The notes under the pieces are model-generated. The model was not told where the DNA came from. It ran no database searches and saw nothing but the letters and a program-made list of their open reading frames with translations. The position numbers and the translations under genes were made by a program. A stretch of DNA of 64,000 nt from Bacteroidota bacterium (GTDB lineage Bacteria > Bacteroidota > Bacteroidia > Chitinophagales > Chitinophagaceae), in contig VGGR01000007.1 in the NCBI GenBank assembly GCA_016868585.1, forward strand, positions 1 to 64,000. Reading direction: 5' to 3'. Positions 18,521-29,527 of this stretch are shown piece after piece. Each line of letters opens with the position of its first letter. Position 1 is the stretch's first letter.

Positions 18521-19945
18521 CTATCGTCTTTTTAATTGTACAATATTCTCAATATGATGGGTGTGTGGGAACATGTCCACGGGTTGCACTTTTGTTAATT
18601 GGTAGTGCGCATCCAATAACTGTAAGTCCCTTGCTTGTGTAGCCGGGTTACAACTAACATAAACAAGGGTGGGTGCACCGATTTCAATCAATTTCTCAAT
18701 TAATTTAGGATGCATGCCGGCACGCGGGGGATCTGTTACCACTACATCAGCTTGTCCTTGTGCTTCAAAAAAATCACTGGTACAGATATCAATCACATCG
18801 CCTGCAAAAAAAGAAGTGTTATCCAAATTGTTTAACCGTGCATTTTCTCGAGCATCTTCAATGGCGGCTGCCACCTGTTCCACACCAATAATTTTTTTAG
18901 CACCTGGGCTCATAAAAATGCCAATACTACCTGTTCCGCAATAGAGGTCGTATAAAGTTTCTTGACCGGTTAATCCGGTAGCTTCTTCGGTTAACTGATA
19001 TAATCTTTCCGCCTGCTTAGTGTTGGTTTGAAAAAATGAACGGGGTCCAATCTTGAATCGAAATTTTTTTTGGTAACGCGTGTTGCATAACTCTTCCTCA
19101 ATAAATCCCTGACCGGTGAATGGGATTGATTCGAGATCAAAAATGCTATCGTTCCATTTTAGGTTAACAGTATACAAAAGCGTAGTGATCAAAGGAAATT
19201 CTTTTTGTAAACTCTCCAGCAACGGAAATAGGCGTGTTGGATCATCTTCGCCTACTATCAAATTGACCATTACTTGCCCTGTTTCGCAAATTCGAATCTG
19301 CAGGTTGCGTAAAAAGCCGGTATGCAAACGATAATCATAAAAACTTAACTGGTGCTGTTGTGCGTAGGACTTAATAAATAATCGAAGTTGGTTGGTGGGT
19401 TCGGCTTGTAAATGACAAGTAGTGATATCCACCACCTTATCAAAAAAACCCCGAGCATGAAAACCCACTGCATTGGTGGTAGCGGCAATGGCAGAGTTAC
19501 TTAACTCGCTGGGTAATAAAAAACGTTTACTGCTAAAGGTGTATTCTATTTTATTACGGTATTGAAATGTATGTTGACTTCCTACGATAGGATCCAATGT
19601 AGGTAGTTCAATCTTTCCGATCCGTTTTAAGGTTTGTTCTACTTGTTGTTGTTTGTAGCGCAATTGCCACTCGTAGGGAAGTTCCTGCCACTGACAACCG
19701 CCACAAATACCTGTGTGTGCACAACGTGCAACAACCCGATGAGGTGCGTAGGCATGAAAATGGTAGGCCGTTCCCTCTGCCCAGTCTTTTGTACTCTTAT
19801 GTATCCGTACGTCTACCCGATCTCCGGGAACTGCACCCTCTATGAAAATAACTTTACCATCGATTCTGGCCAGGCATTTTCCTTCCGCTGCGTAATCCTC
19901 TACCAATACCTGAGTAATGATCTTTGGTTTTTTTATTCGCCGCAT
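18521..19945 (-). CDS. rlmD: 23S rRNA (uracil-5)-methyltransferase, RlmD/RumA type
   Basis: TRAM domain, CGGCQWQ, DLYCGTGSIGIF, VTDPPRAGMHP, YVSCNPATQARD. Confidence 0.9.
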   Translation of the reverse strand: MRRIKKPKIITQVLVEDYAAEGKCLARIDGKVIFIEGAVPGDRVDVRIHKSTKDWAEGTAYHFHAYAPHRVVARCAHTGICGGCQWQELPYEWQLRYKQQQVEQTLKRIGKIELPTLDPIVGSQHTFQYRNKIEYTFSSKRFLLPSELSNSAIAATTNAVGFHARGFFDKVVDITTCHLQAEPTNQLRLFIKSYAQQHQLSFYDYRLHTGFLRNLQIRICETGQVMVNLIVGEDDPTRLFPLLESLQKEFPLITTLLYTVNLKWNDSIFDLESIPFTGQGFIEEELCNTRYQKKFRFKIGPRSFFQTNTKQAERLYQLTEEATGLTGQETLYDLYCGTGSIGIFMSPGAKKIIGVEQVAAAIEDARENARLNNLDNTSFFAGDVIDICTSDFFEAQGQADVVVTDPPRAGMHPKLIEKLIEIGAPTLVYVSCNPATQARDLQLLDAHYQLTKVQPVDMFPHTHHIENIVQLKRR

Positions 19946-19949
19946 TTGA

Positions 19950-19957
19950 CAAAGATA
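19950..19957 (-). promoter_or_regulatory. -7 element TATCTTTG, 4 nt from rlmD ATG
   Basis: Exact TAnnTTTG. Confidence 0.55.
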
Positions 19958-19999
19958 AAGGCGCTGTCCTCTTGATTTTTAATAACTTTATCCTTCTAT

Positions 20000-21439
20000 A
20001 TGCGTATTAAAAATTGGTTGACTAGTTGCTTTTGTTTGCTGGGCTTTTATGGGTTGGCACAAACCGGGTATGAGATCAAGGTCACTTTCAGACCCTATAA
20101 AAATCAATACATCTACCTGGGGCATTATTTTGGCAAAACCTATCCTATCATTGACTCTGTCCAGTTAGATAACAATAGTACCGGTATTTTTAAAGGAACA
20201 AAGGCATTGCAAGGCGGGATCTATTTGATAGGATATCCCAATCGATCCGGTTTTTTTGAAATCTTATTAGATAAACAGCAACGTTTTTCAGTGGTAGCGG
20301 ATTCTGCTACAGTGCCCACCGGTATTCAATTTATTGGTTCGCCTGATAATGAGTTGTTCAATACATATCAACGTTCAATGGGAGAAAAAGGGTCGCAGAT
20401 TAATGTGGTACGCGAATCACTGAAGAGTGCCAGCAGCACTGACTCTGTGCACCTAAACCAAGAGTTGATCCGATTGGATCAGGATCTACGTTCTTACAGA
20501 GAAAAAATGATTGTCGAGCACCCGAATACCATACTCAGTGCCCTATTGCTTGCTATGAAAGAGCCTGTGCTTCCGGTTAATTTACAAAAGCCGGCTACAC
20601 GGGAAGATTCTGTAGCTGCTTTTCGCTACTACAAAGAAAATTACTGGGCGGGGGTTAATTTTTGGGATGGTCGTTTAGCCTACACCACTTTTTTTGAGGA
20701 TAAATTGGATCGTTACTTTACCCAACTGGTAGCCCCACATTCAGACTCAGTAAATAAGGAGATGGACTACATGCTGAGTTTTGCAAAAGCTAATGCAGAA
20801 ATGGAGCGATTTTTATTACTTCGTTTTGTCAACCGCTACTATTCTCAGCGATACATGTGGGAGGATGCGGTATTTGTTCATCTCTATGAAAAATATTTTG
20901 CTACCAACCCCCCTTCCTGGCTTAGCGAGCAAGGCAAGAAAACTATTACGGATCGCGCATATAGCTTAATGGCTAATATTTTTGGAAGCCCGGCCGCTGA
21001 AATTCAACTTCCCGATTCCACAGGAAAATCTACATCACTCTATGGGTTGAACAATGAATATACATTGGTGGTGTTTTGGGATCCACTTTGTGGGCACTGT
21101 AAGGAAACCCTGCCTAAAATTGATTCCATCTATCAATTACGCTGGAAAACCCAACACTTGGGTATTTATGCGGTTGCCAAAGAAAACGATGGAACACGCA
21201 AGGATTGGTTGAAATTTATAGGAGATATGAATTTAGGTCACTGGAGTCACGTTTATTATTCAAAGGACGCGGAAAAAGAACGTGTGAATAATAATGTGCC
21301 AGGGTATTCGCAGCTCTATGATGTACAATCCTTTCCTACGCTCTACCTTCTGGATAAGGACAAACGAATTGTCGCAAAGAAACTGTCGGTTGAACAGATC
21401 GACGAAATATTGCAATTGAAGTTGCAGGGAAAGAAGTAG
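20000..21439 (+). CDS. TlpA-like thiol-disulfide oxidoreductase with N-terminal DUF4369-like domain
   Basis: Signal peptide; FWDPLCGHCKETLPKID thioredoxin motif. Confidence 0.85.
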   Translation: MRIKNWLTSCFCLLGFYGLAQTGYEIKVTFRPYKNQYIYLGHYFGKTYPIIDSVQLDNNSTGIFKGTKALQGGIYLIGYPNRSGFFEILLDKQQRFSVVADSATVPTGIQFIGSPDNELFNTYQRSMGEKGSQINVVRESLKSASSTDSVHLNQELIRLDQDLRSYREKMIVEHPNTILSALLLAMKEPVLPVNLQKPATREDSVAAFRYYKENYWAGVNFWDGRLAYTTFFEDKLDRYFTQLVAPHSDSVNKEMDYMLSFAKANAEMERFLLLRFVNRYYSQRYMWEDAVFVHLYEKYFATNPPSWLSEQGKKTITDRAYSLMANIFGSPAAEIQLPDSTGKSTSLYGLNNEYTLVVFWDPLCGHCKETLPKIDSIYQLRWKTQHLGIYAVAKENDGTRKDWLKFIGDMNLGHWSHVYYSKDAEKERVNNNVPGYSQLYDVQSFPTLYLLDKDKRIVAKKLSVEQIDEILQLKLQGKK

Positions 21440-21444
21440 AAAGC

Positions 21445-22395
21445 TTAAATGTCTTTTATCACATCCGCTATCAACAGTGGTCTTCCCAGTGTATAGTAGT
21501 GCAATGCAGGCACTCCCGCCTTTTTTAGTTCACGAGACTGCATCAGCAACCACTCACGTCCTACTTTTTCTACGTCCAGATCTGTTTTGCATCGAAGCAC
21601 TTCATTAGACAAGTCGGTGGGCAGGTCGATATTAAATGTTTTAGGAAGATGGGTCAGTTGTTTTTGGGTATAAATGGGCTTTAGGCCTGGAATAATAGGT
21701 ACCGTTATGCCAATATCCCTGCAGTCTTTTACAAATGCATGGTACTTGGCATTGTCAAAAAACATTTGCGTAATGATATAGTCGGCACCGGCATCCACTT
21801 TTTGTTTCAAATGCTGCAAATCAATTTCTTTATTGGGAGCCTCAAAGTGTTTTTCGGGGTAGCCGGCTACCCCGATACAGAACTTTGTTTTTTGTGTATC
21901 TCTTAGTTCTTCCTCTAAGTAAATACCATCGTTGAGCGCCACAACCTGGCGAAGCAGGTCCACAGCGTAATTATGTCCGTCTGGTTCCGGCTCAAATACA
22001 CTTTCATTTTTTGCGGCATCGCCTCTTAACACCAACACATTATCTATACCCAGGTAATTTAAATTGATCAGGGCATCTTCCGTGTCGTTGACACTAAATC
22101 CACCGCAAATCAAATGGGGAACGGTGTCTACATTGTATTTGTTCATGATGGCCGCACAAATACTTTCCGTGCCGGGCCGTTTACGTACCACTATTTTTTC
22201 AAAACTGCCATCTGTTTTTTTTTTAAACACATGTTCGCTACGATGGTATGTAACATTGATAAAGGAAGGGTTGAAAACCATCAATGGATCCAAGTGTTTG
22301 TATAACGCATCAATACCCCTGCCTTTTAATGGGGGCAATACTTCAAAGGAAATAAGCGTATGTTTGGCTTGATTAATGTGATCGATGACTTTCAT
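21445..22395 (-). CDS. metF: 5,10-methylenetetrahydrofolate reductase
   Basis: [35 protein letters not shown] 22395 ([14 protein letters not shown]). Confidence 0.95.
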   Translation of the reverse strand: MKVIDHINQAKHTLISFEVLPPLKGRGIDALYKHLDPLMVFNPSFINVTYHRSEHVFKKKTDGSFEKIVVRKRPGTESICAAIMNKYNVDTVPHLICGGFSVNDTEDALINLNYLGIDNVLVLRGDAAKNESVFEPEPDGHNYAVDLLRQVVALNDGIYLEEELRDTQKTKFCIGVAGYPEKHFEAPNKEIDLQHLKQKVDAGADYIITQMFFDNAKYHAFVKDCRDIGITVPIIPGLKPIYTQKQLTHLPKTFNIDLPTDLSNEVLRCKTDLDVEKVGREWLLMQSRELKKAGVPALHYYTLGRPLLIADVIKDI

Positions 22396-22409
22396 GGGTA
22401 TGTAATGTA

Positions 22410-22417
22410 CAAACTTA
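22410..22417 (-). promoter_or_regulatory. -7 element TAAGTTTG of metF
   Basis: Exact TAnnTTTG on minus strand. Confidence 0.5.
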
Positions 22418-22419
22418 CA

Positions 22420-22427
22420 TACTTTTG
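22420..22427 (+). promoter_or_regulatory. -7 element TACTTTTG of lptB, 4 nt from ATG
   Basis: Exact TAnnTTTG. Confidence 0.55.
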
Positions 22428-22431
22428 CTTT

Positions 22432-23211
22432 ATGCAGTTGAAGATTCGCACAGAAAACCTCATCAAACAATATGGTACACGAACAGTTGTTAATCAGGTT
22501 TCTTTTGAAGTAGGACAGGGCGAAATTGTTGGTTTGTTGGGTCCCAATGGGGCTGGTAAAACCACGTCCTTTTATCAAGTGGTAGGCTTGATCAAGCCTG
22601 ATGCTGGTAAAGTGTTTATCAATGAGCAGGATATTACCACCTTGCCTATGTATAAAAGAGCGCAAATGGGTATTGGTTACCTGCCCCAAGAGGCCTCGGT
22701 ATTTCGAAAACTTACCGTTGAGGATAATATTGCAGCGGTATTAGAGATGACTCAACTTAGTAAAACTCAACAACGGGAAAGACTCGAATCTTTATTACAG
22801 GAGTTTCGGCTCCAGCACGTAAGAAAAAGTAATGGCGATGTATTGAGTGGTGGAGAAAGGCGCCGTACAGAAATTGCAAGGGCATTGGCTGTGGATCCCA
22901 AGTTTATCTTATTGGATGAACCCTTTGCCGGTATCGATCCTATTGCCGTAGAGGATATTCAAGCTATTGTGGCAAAATTGAAATACAAGAATATTGGGAT
23001 CTTGATCACTGACCATAATGTAACAGAGACCTTGTCTATCTGCGATCGTGCATATCTGTTGATTGAGGGGCGTATTTTTAAACAGGGTACTGCCGAAGAA
23101 TTGGCCGAGGATGAGCAGGTGCGTCACTTATACCTCGGACGCAACTTTGAATTAAAAAGAAAAGATTGGTTGCATGAAGAGGCGGCTCAGTCTTCCTCCA
23201 TTACTAATTGA
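22432..23211 (+). CDS. lptB: LPS export ABC transporter ATPase LptB
   Basis: [48 protein letters not shown]. Confidence 0.95.
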   Translation: MQLKIRTENLIKQYGTRTVVNQVSFEVGQGEIVGLLGPNGAGKTTSFYQVVGLIKPDAGKVFINEQDITTLPMYKRAQMGIGYLPQEASVFRKLTVEDNIAAVLEMTQLSKTQQRERLESLLQEFRLQHVRKSNGDVLSGGERRRTEIARALAVDPKFILLDEPFAGIDPIAVEDIQAIVAKLKYKNIGILITDHNVTETLSICDRAYLLIEGRIFKQGTAEELAEDEQVRHLYLGRNFELKRKDWLHEEAAQSSSITN

Positions 23212-23226
23212 TTTCCTTTTTTGCTA

Positions 23227-24216
23227 ATGGACTATCGTCAACTTCCCAAAATTGAATTGCATCTGCATCTGGATTGTAGCTTGAGTTATGAGGTGGTGCA
23301 ACAATTGGATCCGGCCGTAACACGTTTGCAGTTCGAGAATGAATTTATTGCTCCACTTCCTGCCATTAATTTAGTTGAGTATATCAATCGCTCTGCTCGC
23401 GGGTTTCTTTTGATGCAAACGGCTGCTCAACTTCGTTTAGTTACATTAGATGTGTTACGTCAATTAGATTCCGATGGTGTTATTTACACAGAACTTCGCT
23501 TTGCTCCACTTTTGCATACGCAACAAGGACTTACGCCTACGCAGGTAATAGAAGCTGTACAAGAAGCGTTGATCGAAGCAACCTCTTTATATCGGGTTAT
23601 TCCCCGGTTGATACTTTGTACACTTCGGCATTTCTCTGAGATGCAGAGTATGGAAACCGTTCACTTGGTAGAAAACTTTATGGCGCAGGGCTGGGTGGTT
23701 GGGTTTGATATTGCCGGGGATGAAGCCGGATATCCTGTTGTTACCCATCAACAGGCCTTTGATTATGCGCATGCCAAGACTATTCCTGTTACGGCACATG
23801 CTGGTGAAGCATGCGGTCCTTCCAGCATACGGGAAGTATTAAAACATTTCAAGCCCTCGAGAATAGGACATGGCGTTCGTTCAATCGAAGATCCCCAATT
23901 GTTGGATCAATTAAAATTGCAACGTATTCATTTGGAGGTTTGTCCCAGCAGTAACCTGCGCACAAATATCTATCCCTGCTATGCGGAGCATGTTATTGAT
24001 CAGCTGTACAGAAATGGGGTATCCCTTAGTGTAAATACCGATGCCAGAACGGTTACTCCTGTTACATTGAGCGAAGAGTACCAGCAATTGTCAGCAACTT
24101 TTGGATGGACTTTGTCGGATTTTTTACATTGTAATCTGCAAGCCCTAAACTGTTCGTTTGCCACCCCTTCAGTCAAAGATTCCTTACGACCCATTCTGCA
24201 ATTGGCGTATAGCTAA
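23227..24216 (+). CDS. add: Adenosine deaminase family protein
   Basis: LPKIELHLHLD, TAHAGEACGPSSI, RIGHGVRS, SVNTDAR. Confidence 0.9.
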   Translation: MDYRQLPKIELHLHLDCSLSYEVVQQLDPAVTRLQFENEFIAPLPAINLVEYINRSARGFLLMQTAAQLRLVTLDVLRQLDSDGVIYTELRFAPLLHTQQGLTPTQVIEAVQEALIEATSLYRVIPRLILCTLRHFSEMQSMETVHLVENFMAQGWVVGFDIAGDEAGYPVVTHQQAFDYAHAKTIPVTAHAGEACGPSSIREVLKHFKPSRIGHGVRSIEDPQLLDQLKLQRIHLEVCPSSNLRTNIYPCYAEHVIDQLYRNGVSLSVNTDARTVTPVTLSEEYQQLSATFGWTLSDFLHCNLQALNCSFATPSVKDSLRPILQLAYS

Positions 24217-24242
24217 CCGATTTTGATTAATTTTCCCTACCA

Positions 24243-25769
24243 ATGAATCTGCTTTCCCCCGCCATATCCTCATTGGCCCGGATGCGTTCCTGGCGGATAA
24301 ATGCATGGCGAGACAATCCGTTGAATGCACAACGAGAGGTTTTGCAGGACCTGGTTACCTCAGCTCAGTATACAGAATTTGGTCGTAGGTATAATTTTGG
24401 ATCGCTTTTTAATGTTCATTCATTCAAAAAAGCCATACCCATTCATACCTATGAGGATCTAAAGCCCTATATCGATCGAATTGTGGCGGGTGAACAAAAT
24501 ATATTATGGGACACACCCATCAATTGGTTTGCTAAAAGTAGCGGTACTACCAGCGAGAGGAGCAAGTTTATTCCTGTTAGTGAGGAGGCTTTACAGGAAG
24601 GGCACTATAAAGCTTCCAAAGATGTACTCACGCTTTATTACTGTCATCGTCCAGATTCGGCCTTGTTAACCGGCAAAGCATTGGTCATTGGAGGAAGTCA
24701 TACATTGAGTCCGCTCAATCCGGAAGCGCAGGTGGGGGATCTAAGTGCCGTATTGCTACAAAATTCTCCCTTTTGGGGGCATTGGTTTCGCACTCCTGAT
24801 TTGCAGGTGGCGCTTATGGACGAATGGGAGGCAAAAATTGAGAAACTGGCCGAGCAAACTGTTTTAGAAAATGTTACTTCCATATCCGGTGTGCCTACCT
24901 GGACCATGGTATTGTTCAGAAAAATTCTTGCGCTAACCGGAAAGTCAACAATTGCAGAAGTATGGCCTTCGCTTGAATTATATCTACACGGGGGTGTTTC
25001 ATTTGCGCCTTACAAGCAACAATTTTCTGCCTTATTGGGAAAAGAAGTGACTTACCTGAATATGTACAATGCCAGTGAAGGATTTTTTGCTGCACAAGAC
25101 GATCCTGCTCAGAATGGAATGTTACTATTTACAGATCATGGAATTTTTATGGAATTTATGCCAGTTGGTGAATATGGATCTGCCAGTCCAAGAACTATTG
25201 GCTTACAAGACGTGGAAATTGGGCAGCGCTATGCATTGGTGATTAGCACTAATTCAGGTCTATGGCGTTATTTGGTAGGAGATACCATTGAGTTTGTTTC
25301 ATTGCATCCATTTCGCATACATGTAGTAGGTCGGTTAAAACATTATATCAATGCATTTGGCGAAGAAGTGATTGTTGACAATACGGACAATGCCATTGCA
25401 GCTGCCTGTGCTCAAACGGGGGCTGCTGTAGTTGATTATACGGCCGCCCCGATCTATTTTGGAGAACACTCTAACGGCGCTCACGAGTGGCTGATAGAGT
25501 TTGAACAACCGCCTTCCTCATTGGAACTTTTTGCTACCATCCTGGATCAGTCCTTGCAGAAACTCAACAGTGACTACGAAGCAAAGCGATATCGCAGTAT
25601 TGCGTTGCGTGAGCCCGTGGTTTGTCAAGTAGCAAGAGGAACCTTTGCCGCCTGGCTTAAACAAAAGGGAAAATTGGGCGGACAACATAAGGTTCCCCGT
25701 TTAAGTAATGATAGAACTGTTTTGGAGCAAATCTTGCAGCTGAATAACCCTACTTTTGTGACAACTTAA
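24243..25769 (+). CDS. GH3 auxin-responsive-promoter family protein (acyl-adenylate ligase fold)
   Basis: FAKSSGTTSERSKFIPVSEEAL, YNASEGFFA, VGDTIEFVS. Confidence 0.88.
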   Translation: MNLLSPAISSLARMRSWRINAWRDNPLNAQREVLQDLVTSAQYTEFGRRYNFGSLFNVHSFKKAIPIHTYEDLKPYIDRIVAGEQNILWDTPINWFAKSSGTTSERSKFIPVSEEALQEGHYKASKDVLTLYYCHRPDSALLTGKALVIGGSHTLSPLNPEAQVGDLSAVLLQNSPFWGHWFRTPDLQVALMDEWEAKIEKLAEQTVLENVTSISGVPTWTMVLFRKILALTGKSTIAEVWPSLELYLHGGVSFAPYKQQFSALLGKEVTYLNMYNASEGFFAAQDDPAQNGMLLFTDHGIFMEFMPVGEYGSASPRTIGLQDVEIGQRYALVISTNSGLWRYLVGDTIEFVSLHPFRIHVVGRLKHYINAFGEEVIVDNTDNAIAAACAQTGAAVVDYTAAPIYFGEHSNGAHEWLIEFEQPPSSLELFATILDQSLQKLNSDYEAKRYRSIALREPVVCQVARGTFAAWLKQKGKLGGQHKVPRLSNDRTVLEQILQLNNPTFVTT

Positions 25770-25781
25770 TTAATAAAAAGG

Positions 25782-26537
25782 ATGAAACTACTCGAGAATA
25801 AAGTGGCTATCATTACAGGAGCCGCACGTGGTATTGGCGAGGGCATCGCCTTACTTTTTGCAGAACAGGGAGCGCATGTTGCTTTTACCTATGTGAGTGA
25901 AGGAAGTGCCGATAAAGCAAAGCAATTAGAGAGTCGTTTACAGGGAATGGGTGTTAAGGCTAAAGCCTGGAAAAGTAATGCGGGCGATGCGGCGCAATGC
26001 GAACAATTGGTGAGTGAGGTATTGCAGGAGTTTGGCACCATTGATGTTTGTGTAAATAATGCCGGGATCTCAAAAGATAATTTAATAATGCGTCTTACGC
26101 CTGATCAGTGGAATGAGGTCATTCAAGTTAATCTGAACAGTGTTTTCTATATGACCAAGCAAGTAATTAAACCTATGATGAAAGCACGTAGGGGTTCAAT
26201 TATCAATATGAGCTCGGTAATTGGTGAGATGGGCAATGCGGGACAAAGTAGTTATGCGGCCAGCAAGGCTGGTATAATTGGGTTTACCAAATCGGTAGCT
26301 AAGGAATTAGGCAGTAGAAATATTCGTTGTAATGCTATTGCCCCAGGATTTGTAGAAACGGATATGACCAGTTATCTCAAAGAAGGGGAAGCCGGCGAAA
26401 AGTACAAAGCCGGAATTCCGCTGGGGCGTTTTGCATCTGCACGGGATATTGCTAATGTTACTTTGTTCTTGGCTAGCGATCTTTCCTCTTATGTAACAGG
26501 GCAAACCATCAGCGCCTGCGGAGGATTGAATATCTAA
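25782..26537 (+). CDS. fabG: 3-oxoacyl-ACP reductase FabG
   Basis: TGAARGIGEGIA, NNAGISKDNLIMR, SYAASKAGIIGFTKS. Confidence 0.93.
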   Translation: MKLLENKVAIITGAARGIGEGIALLFAEQGAHVAFTYVSEGSADKAKQLESRLQGMGVKAKAWKSNAGDAAQCEQLVSEVLQEFGTIDVCVNNAGISKDNLIMRLTPDQWNEVIQVNLNSVFYMTKQVIKPMMKARRGSIINMSSVIGEMGNAGQSSYAASKAGIIGFTKSVAKELGSRNIRCNAIAPGFVETDMTSYLKEGEAGEKYKAGIPLGRFASARDIANVTLFLASDLSSYVTGQTISACGGLNI

Positions 26538-26601
26538 TCATTTTTTATCAGCCAATCACAAATTCCGGCGCAATTATCAGGGTCTAACTGCCAGGGTTGA
26601 T

Positions 26602-27360
26602 TCACCCCTTTTTGAATGATACCATGGCTTTTTTGCTTGCCTCACTTACTATTAATTTTCCGCTGATGGCGGCACGTTCAATAAATAATTGATCCCAATG
26701 TTCCGTGTTTTGCCAGAAAACCGTTTTGAGTGCACAAAGCGCTTCTTCGCTACTATTTAACAACTGCGTTACTAACCGATTGATGCCTTCGTCCAATCCA
26801 ATTGAATCAGTGTATAACTCTGCAAACAATCCTCTCTCATGGGCCCAGCTGGCACTACGCCATCCCGTTGCGTCTATTGCTAATTGAGAAAATGCAGAAA
26901 GTCCAATTTTTCGTTCTACGGCGGGTCCCACCACAAAGGGGCCAATCCCAACGGCCAACTCACTCAATTTTACTGCAGCGTCTTCTGTGGCCAGGGCATA
27001 GTCCACTGCTGCGGCAAGACCCACGCCTCCTCCCACACATTTTCCCTGAATGCGGCCCACAATAATTTTACCGCAGGTGCGCATGGCATTGATCACCTCC
27101 GCAAATCCACTGAAAAACTGCAGTCCTTCCTGTTGGTTATTCAATTGGGATAATTCATCAAAAGAGGCACCGGCACAAAAAGCTTTTTGTCCCTGACTGC
27201 GTAAAAGAATAAGTCTGCAATCCGCGTTTGTGCCCGCTTCCCGAATGGCCATTGCCAATTCTTGCAATAAGGCACCGGGCAGGGAATTGCTTTGTGGATG
27301 AAAAAATTCAATACTACAAAGTCCGTGTTGCACACTTGATTTTACATAAGCCTTTTCCAT
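26602..27360 (-). CDS. Enoyl-CoA hydratase/isomerase family protein
   Basis: Crotonase fold: AFCAGASFDEL, GKCVGGGVGLAAAVDYALA. Confidence 0.88.
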   Translation of the reverse strand: MEKAYVKSSVQHGLCSIEFFHPQSNSLPGALLQELAMAIREAGTNADCRLILLRSQGQKAFCAGASFDELSQLNNQQEGLQFFSGFAEVINAMRTCGKIIVGRIQGKCVGGGVGLAAAVDYALATEDAAVKLSELAVGIGPFVVGPAVERKIGLSAFSQLAIDATGWRSASWAHERGLFAELYTDSIGLDEGINRLVTQLLNSSEEALCALKTVFWQNTEHWDQLFIERAAISGKLIVSEASKKAMVSFKKG

Positions 27361-27369
27361 AAAACCTAT

Positions 27370-29451
27370 TTAGACAGTTTGTTCTTTTTTAGCAACCATG
27401 GTTAGAATGGTGGCAATACCGGTGATCTCGTTGCTTTCATCTAAAATTTCTACTAACCATTTTACGATTCCTTTATCAATTTCATCTCCGCGTTTGGCAT
27501 CGGCCGGATTTTCCACCACTCTTTTATCCTGAATCAATTTTTCCTTACAAGTAAATCTAATTTTTATTTCACTGCCAGGATAAACGGGTTTGGTAAAGCG
27601 AAGCTCATCTATTCCATAATTTAGCAGCACAGGATTTTTTTCGTAACTGTCTACAAATAATCCGGCAGCTAAGCTCATGATCAGATAACCATGTGCTACT
27701 TGATTTTCAAACATGGTTCCGGAAAAATCGGTTTCACGCAAGTGCGCATAGAAGTGATCGCCACTTAAATCCGCAAATCGGTCAATATCTGCTGTGGTGA
27801 TGGTTCTGGGTGCAGTAAGAAACTGGTCGCCGATCTGTAATTCTTCAAAGTATTTTTTAAAGGGATGCTTGCCCGGATCTTTTCCTTGCGCGTGTGGCTG
27901 ATAGACATTGGTGATGGCGGTAATCATTGTTGGGGATCCCTGTAAGGCGGTACGTTGCAAATAATGTTTTACTCCTCTGATTCCTCCCATTTCTTCTCCT
28001 CCTCCTGCTCTTCCGGGGCCTCCGTGCACTAACAAGGGAAGAGGAGAGCCATGCCCCGTACTTTCCTTTGCGCAATCGCTGTTTAAAATAAGTATACGTC
28101 CATGATGAGAGGCTGTCCCTAACACATATTTTTTTGCCTCCGACTCCTGATTGGTTACAATGGTGGTTACCAGACTTCCCTTTCCCATTTTACTCAGCGA
28201 AATAACTTCTTCAATTCCCTTGTATGGCATCAACGTGCTCACAGGTCCAAAGGCTTCGATTTCGTGGGAGACTGTTTGCGAAAAAGGTTTTGTGTTCAAT
28301 AAAAGCAGCGGGGAAATAAATGCACCCTTTTCCCAATCTGCATCGACCAATTCCACGCTTTCCAAAGATCCGTAGATCAATTGCGAACTGGCTAATAGCT
28401 TAGTTACTTGTTCTATCACTTCTTTACGTTGTGTTTGTCCTGCCAAACTTCCCATGCGTACTTTTTCATGAAGTGGAGAACCGATTATAGTTTGTGACAG
28501 CGCTTTTTGTAGCGAAGCAGCCATGGCTTCAAGATGACGCTCTGGTACAAAAATTCTTCGTACTCCTGTGCATCGCTGACCTGCTTTGAGGGTCATCTCT
28601 TTGCGCACTTCTTTTACAAATAAATCCCATTCCGGATCGCCGGGTTGAACAGTTTCGCCTAAAACAATACAGTTTAGACTGTCTGCCTCCATGGTAAAGG
28701 GTACATTATTTGCTAAGATTGCAGGTGTTTTCTTGAGTAAAGCTCCCGTATGCGCGCTTCCGGTAAAAGTTACAATATCCTGGCTGTCTGTCCAATCCAG
28801 CAAGTTGCCCGCACTACCACAGATTAACTGCAGGGAGCCGGCAGGGAAAAGATTACTTGCTATAATCTCTTTGAATACCGCTTCTGTTAAATATGAGGTT
28901 ACGGTAGCAGGTTTTACGATGGCGGGCACTCCGGCCAATAAATTAACAGCAATTTTTTCAAGCATTCCCCAGACGGGAAAATTGAATGCGTTGATATGAA
29001 TAGCCACTCCTTCTTTGGGAACCAACAAGTGTGTTCCCATAAATGTGTGCTGTTTACCAAGGTTGTGTGATTCTCCGTCAATACAAAAGGTTTCATTGGG
29101 AAAACGTCTGCGCAATGAGGCATTTGCAAATAAATTTCCAATTCCTCCTTCAATGTCTACCCAACTATCTGCCTTGGTAGCGCCGGTTTTGTAACTCAAG
29201 GAATAAAAAGCAGGCAAATGCTTTAGCAAATGAAGAGCCAAAGCCTTCAGACGCAGACCCCGTTCATGAAAAGTGAGAGAACGTAGCGCCGGATTACCCG
29301 TATTACGGGCGTATTCGATCATCGATTTAAAATCAATGCCTTTTGTGCTGGTGGAAGCAATAGGATGGCCAGTTACCGCATCGGTCAATACCTGTCCGGT
29401 TTCAGTACCACTAACCCATTGGCCCCGGACATAATGTTCAAGTAATTTCAT
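27370..29451 (-). CDS. paaZ: PaaZ-like bifunctional aldehyde dehydrogenase / MaoC-type hydratase
   Basis: N-terminal ALDH ([16 protein letters not shown]) fused to hydratase ([16 protein letters not shown]). Confidence 0.92.
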   Translation of the reverse strand: MKLLEHYVRGQWVSGTETGQVLTDAVTGHPIASTSTKGIDFKSMIEYARNTGNPALRSLTFHERGLRLKALALHLLKHLPAFYSLSYKTGATKADSWVDIEGGIGNLFANASLRRRFPNETFCIDGESHNLGKQHTFMGTHLLVPKEGVAIHINAFNFPVWGMLEKIAVNLLAGVPAIVKPATVTSYLTEAVFKEIIASNLFPAGSLQLICGSAGNLLDWTDSQDIVTFTGSAHTGALLKKTPAILANNVPFTMEADSLNCIVLGETVQPGDPEWDLFVKEVRKEMTLKAGQRCTGVRRIFVPERHLEAMAASLQKALSQTIIGSPLHEKVRMGSLAGQTQRKEVIEQVTKLLASSQLIYGSLESVELVDADWEKGAFISPLLLLNTKPFSQTVSHEIEAFGPVSTLMPYKGIEEVISLSKMGKGSLVTTIVTNQESEAKKYVLGTASHHGRILILNSDCAKESTGHGSPLPLLVHGGPGRAGGGEEMGGIRGVKHYLQRTALQGSPTMITAITNVYQPHAQGKDPGKHPFKKYFEELQIGDQFLTAPRTITTADIDRFADLSGDHFYAHLRETDFSGTMFENQVAHGYLIMSLAAGLFVDSYEKNPVLLNYGIDELRFTKPVYPGSEIKIRFTCKEKLIQDKRVVENPADAKRGDEIDKGIVKWLVEILDESNEITGIATILTMVAKKEQTV

Positions 29452-29501
29452 AGGGAAAGCTTGCTTGGCGAAGTTACCGTTTCTAATCTTGAAATCACGC
29501 T

Positions 29502-29509
29502 TACCTTTG
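29502..29509 (+). promoter_or_regulatory. -7 element TACCTTTG upstream of the 29528 lipoprotein
   Basis: Exact TAnnTTTG. Confidence 0.5.
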
Positions 29510-29527
29510 CTTTTGCAATATTAATCT

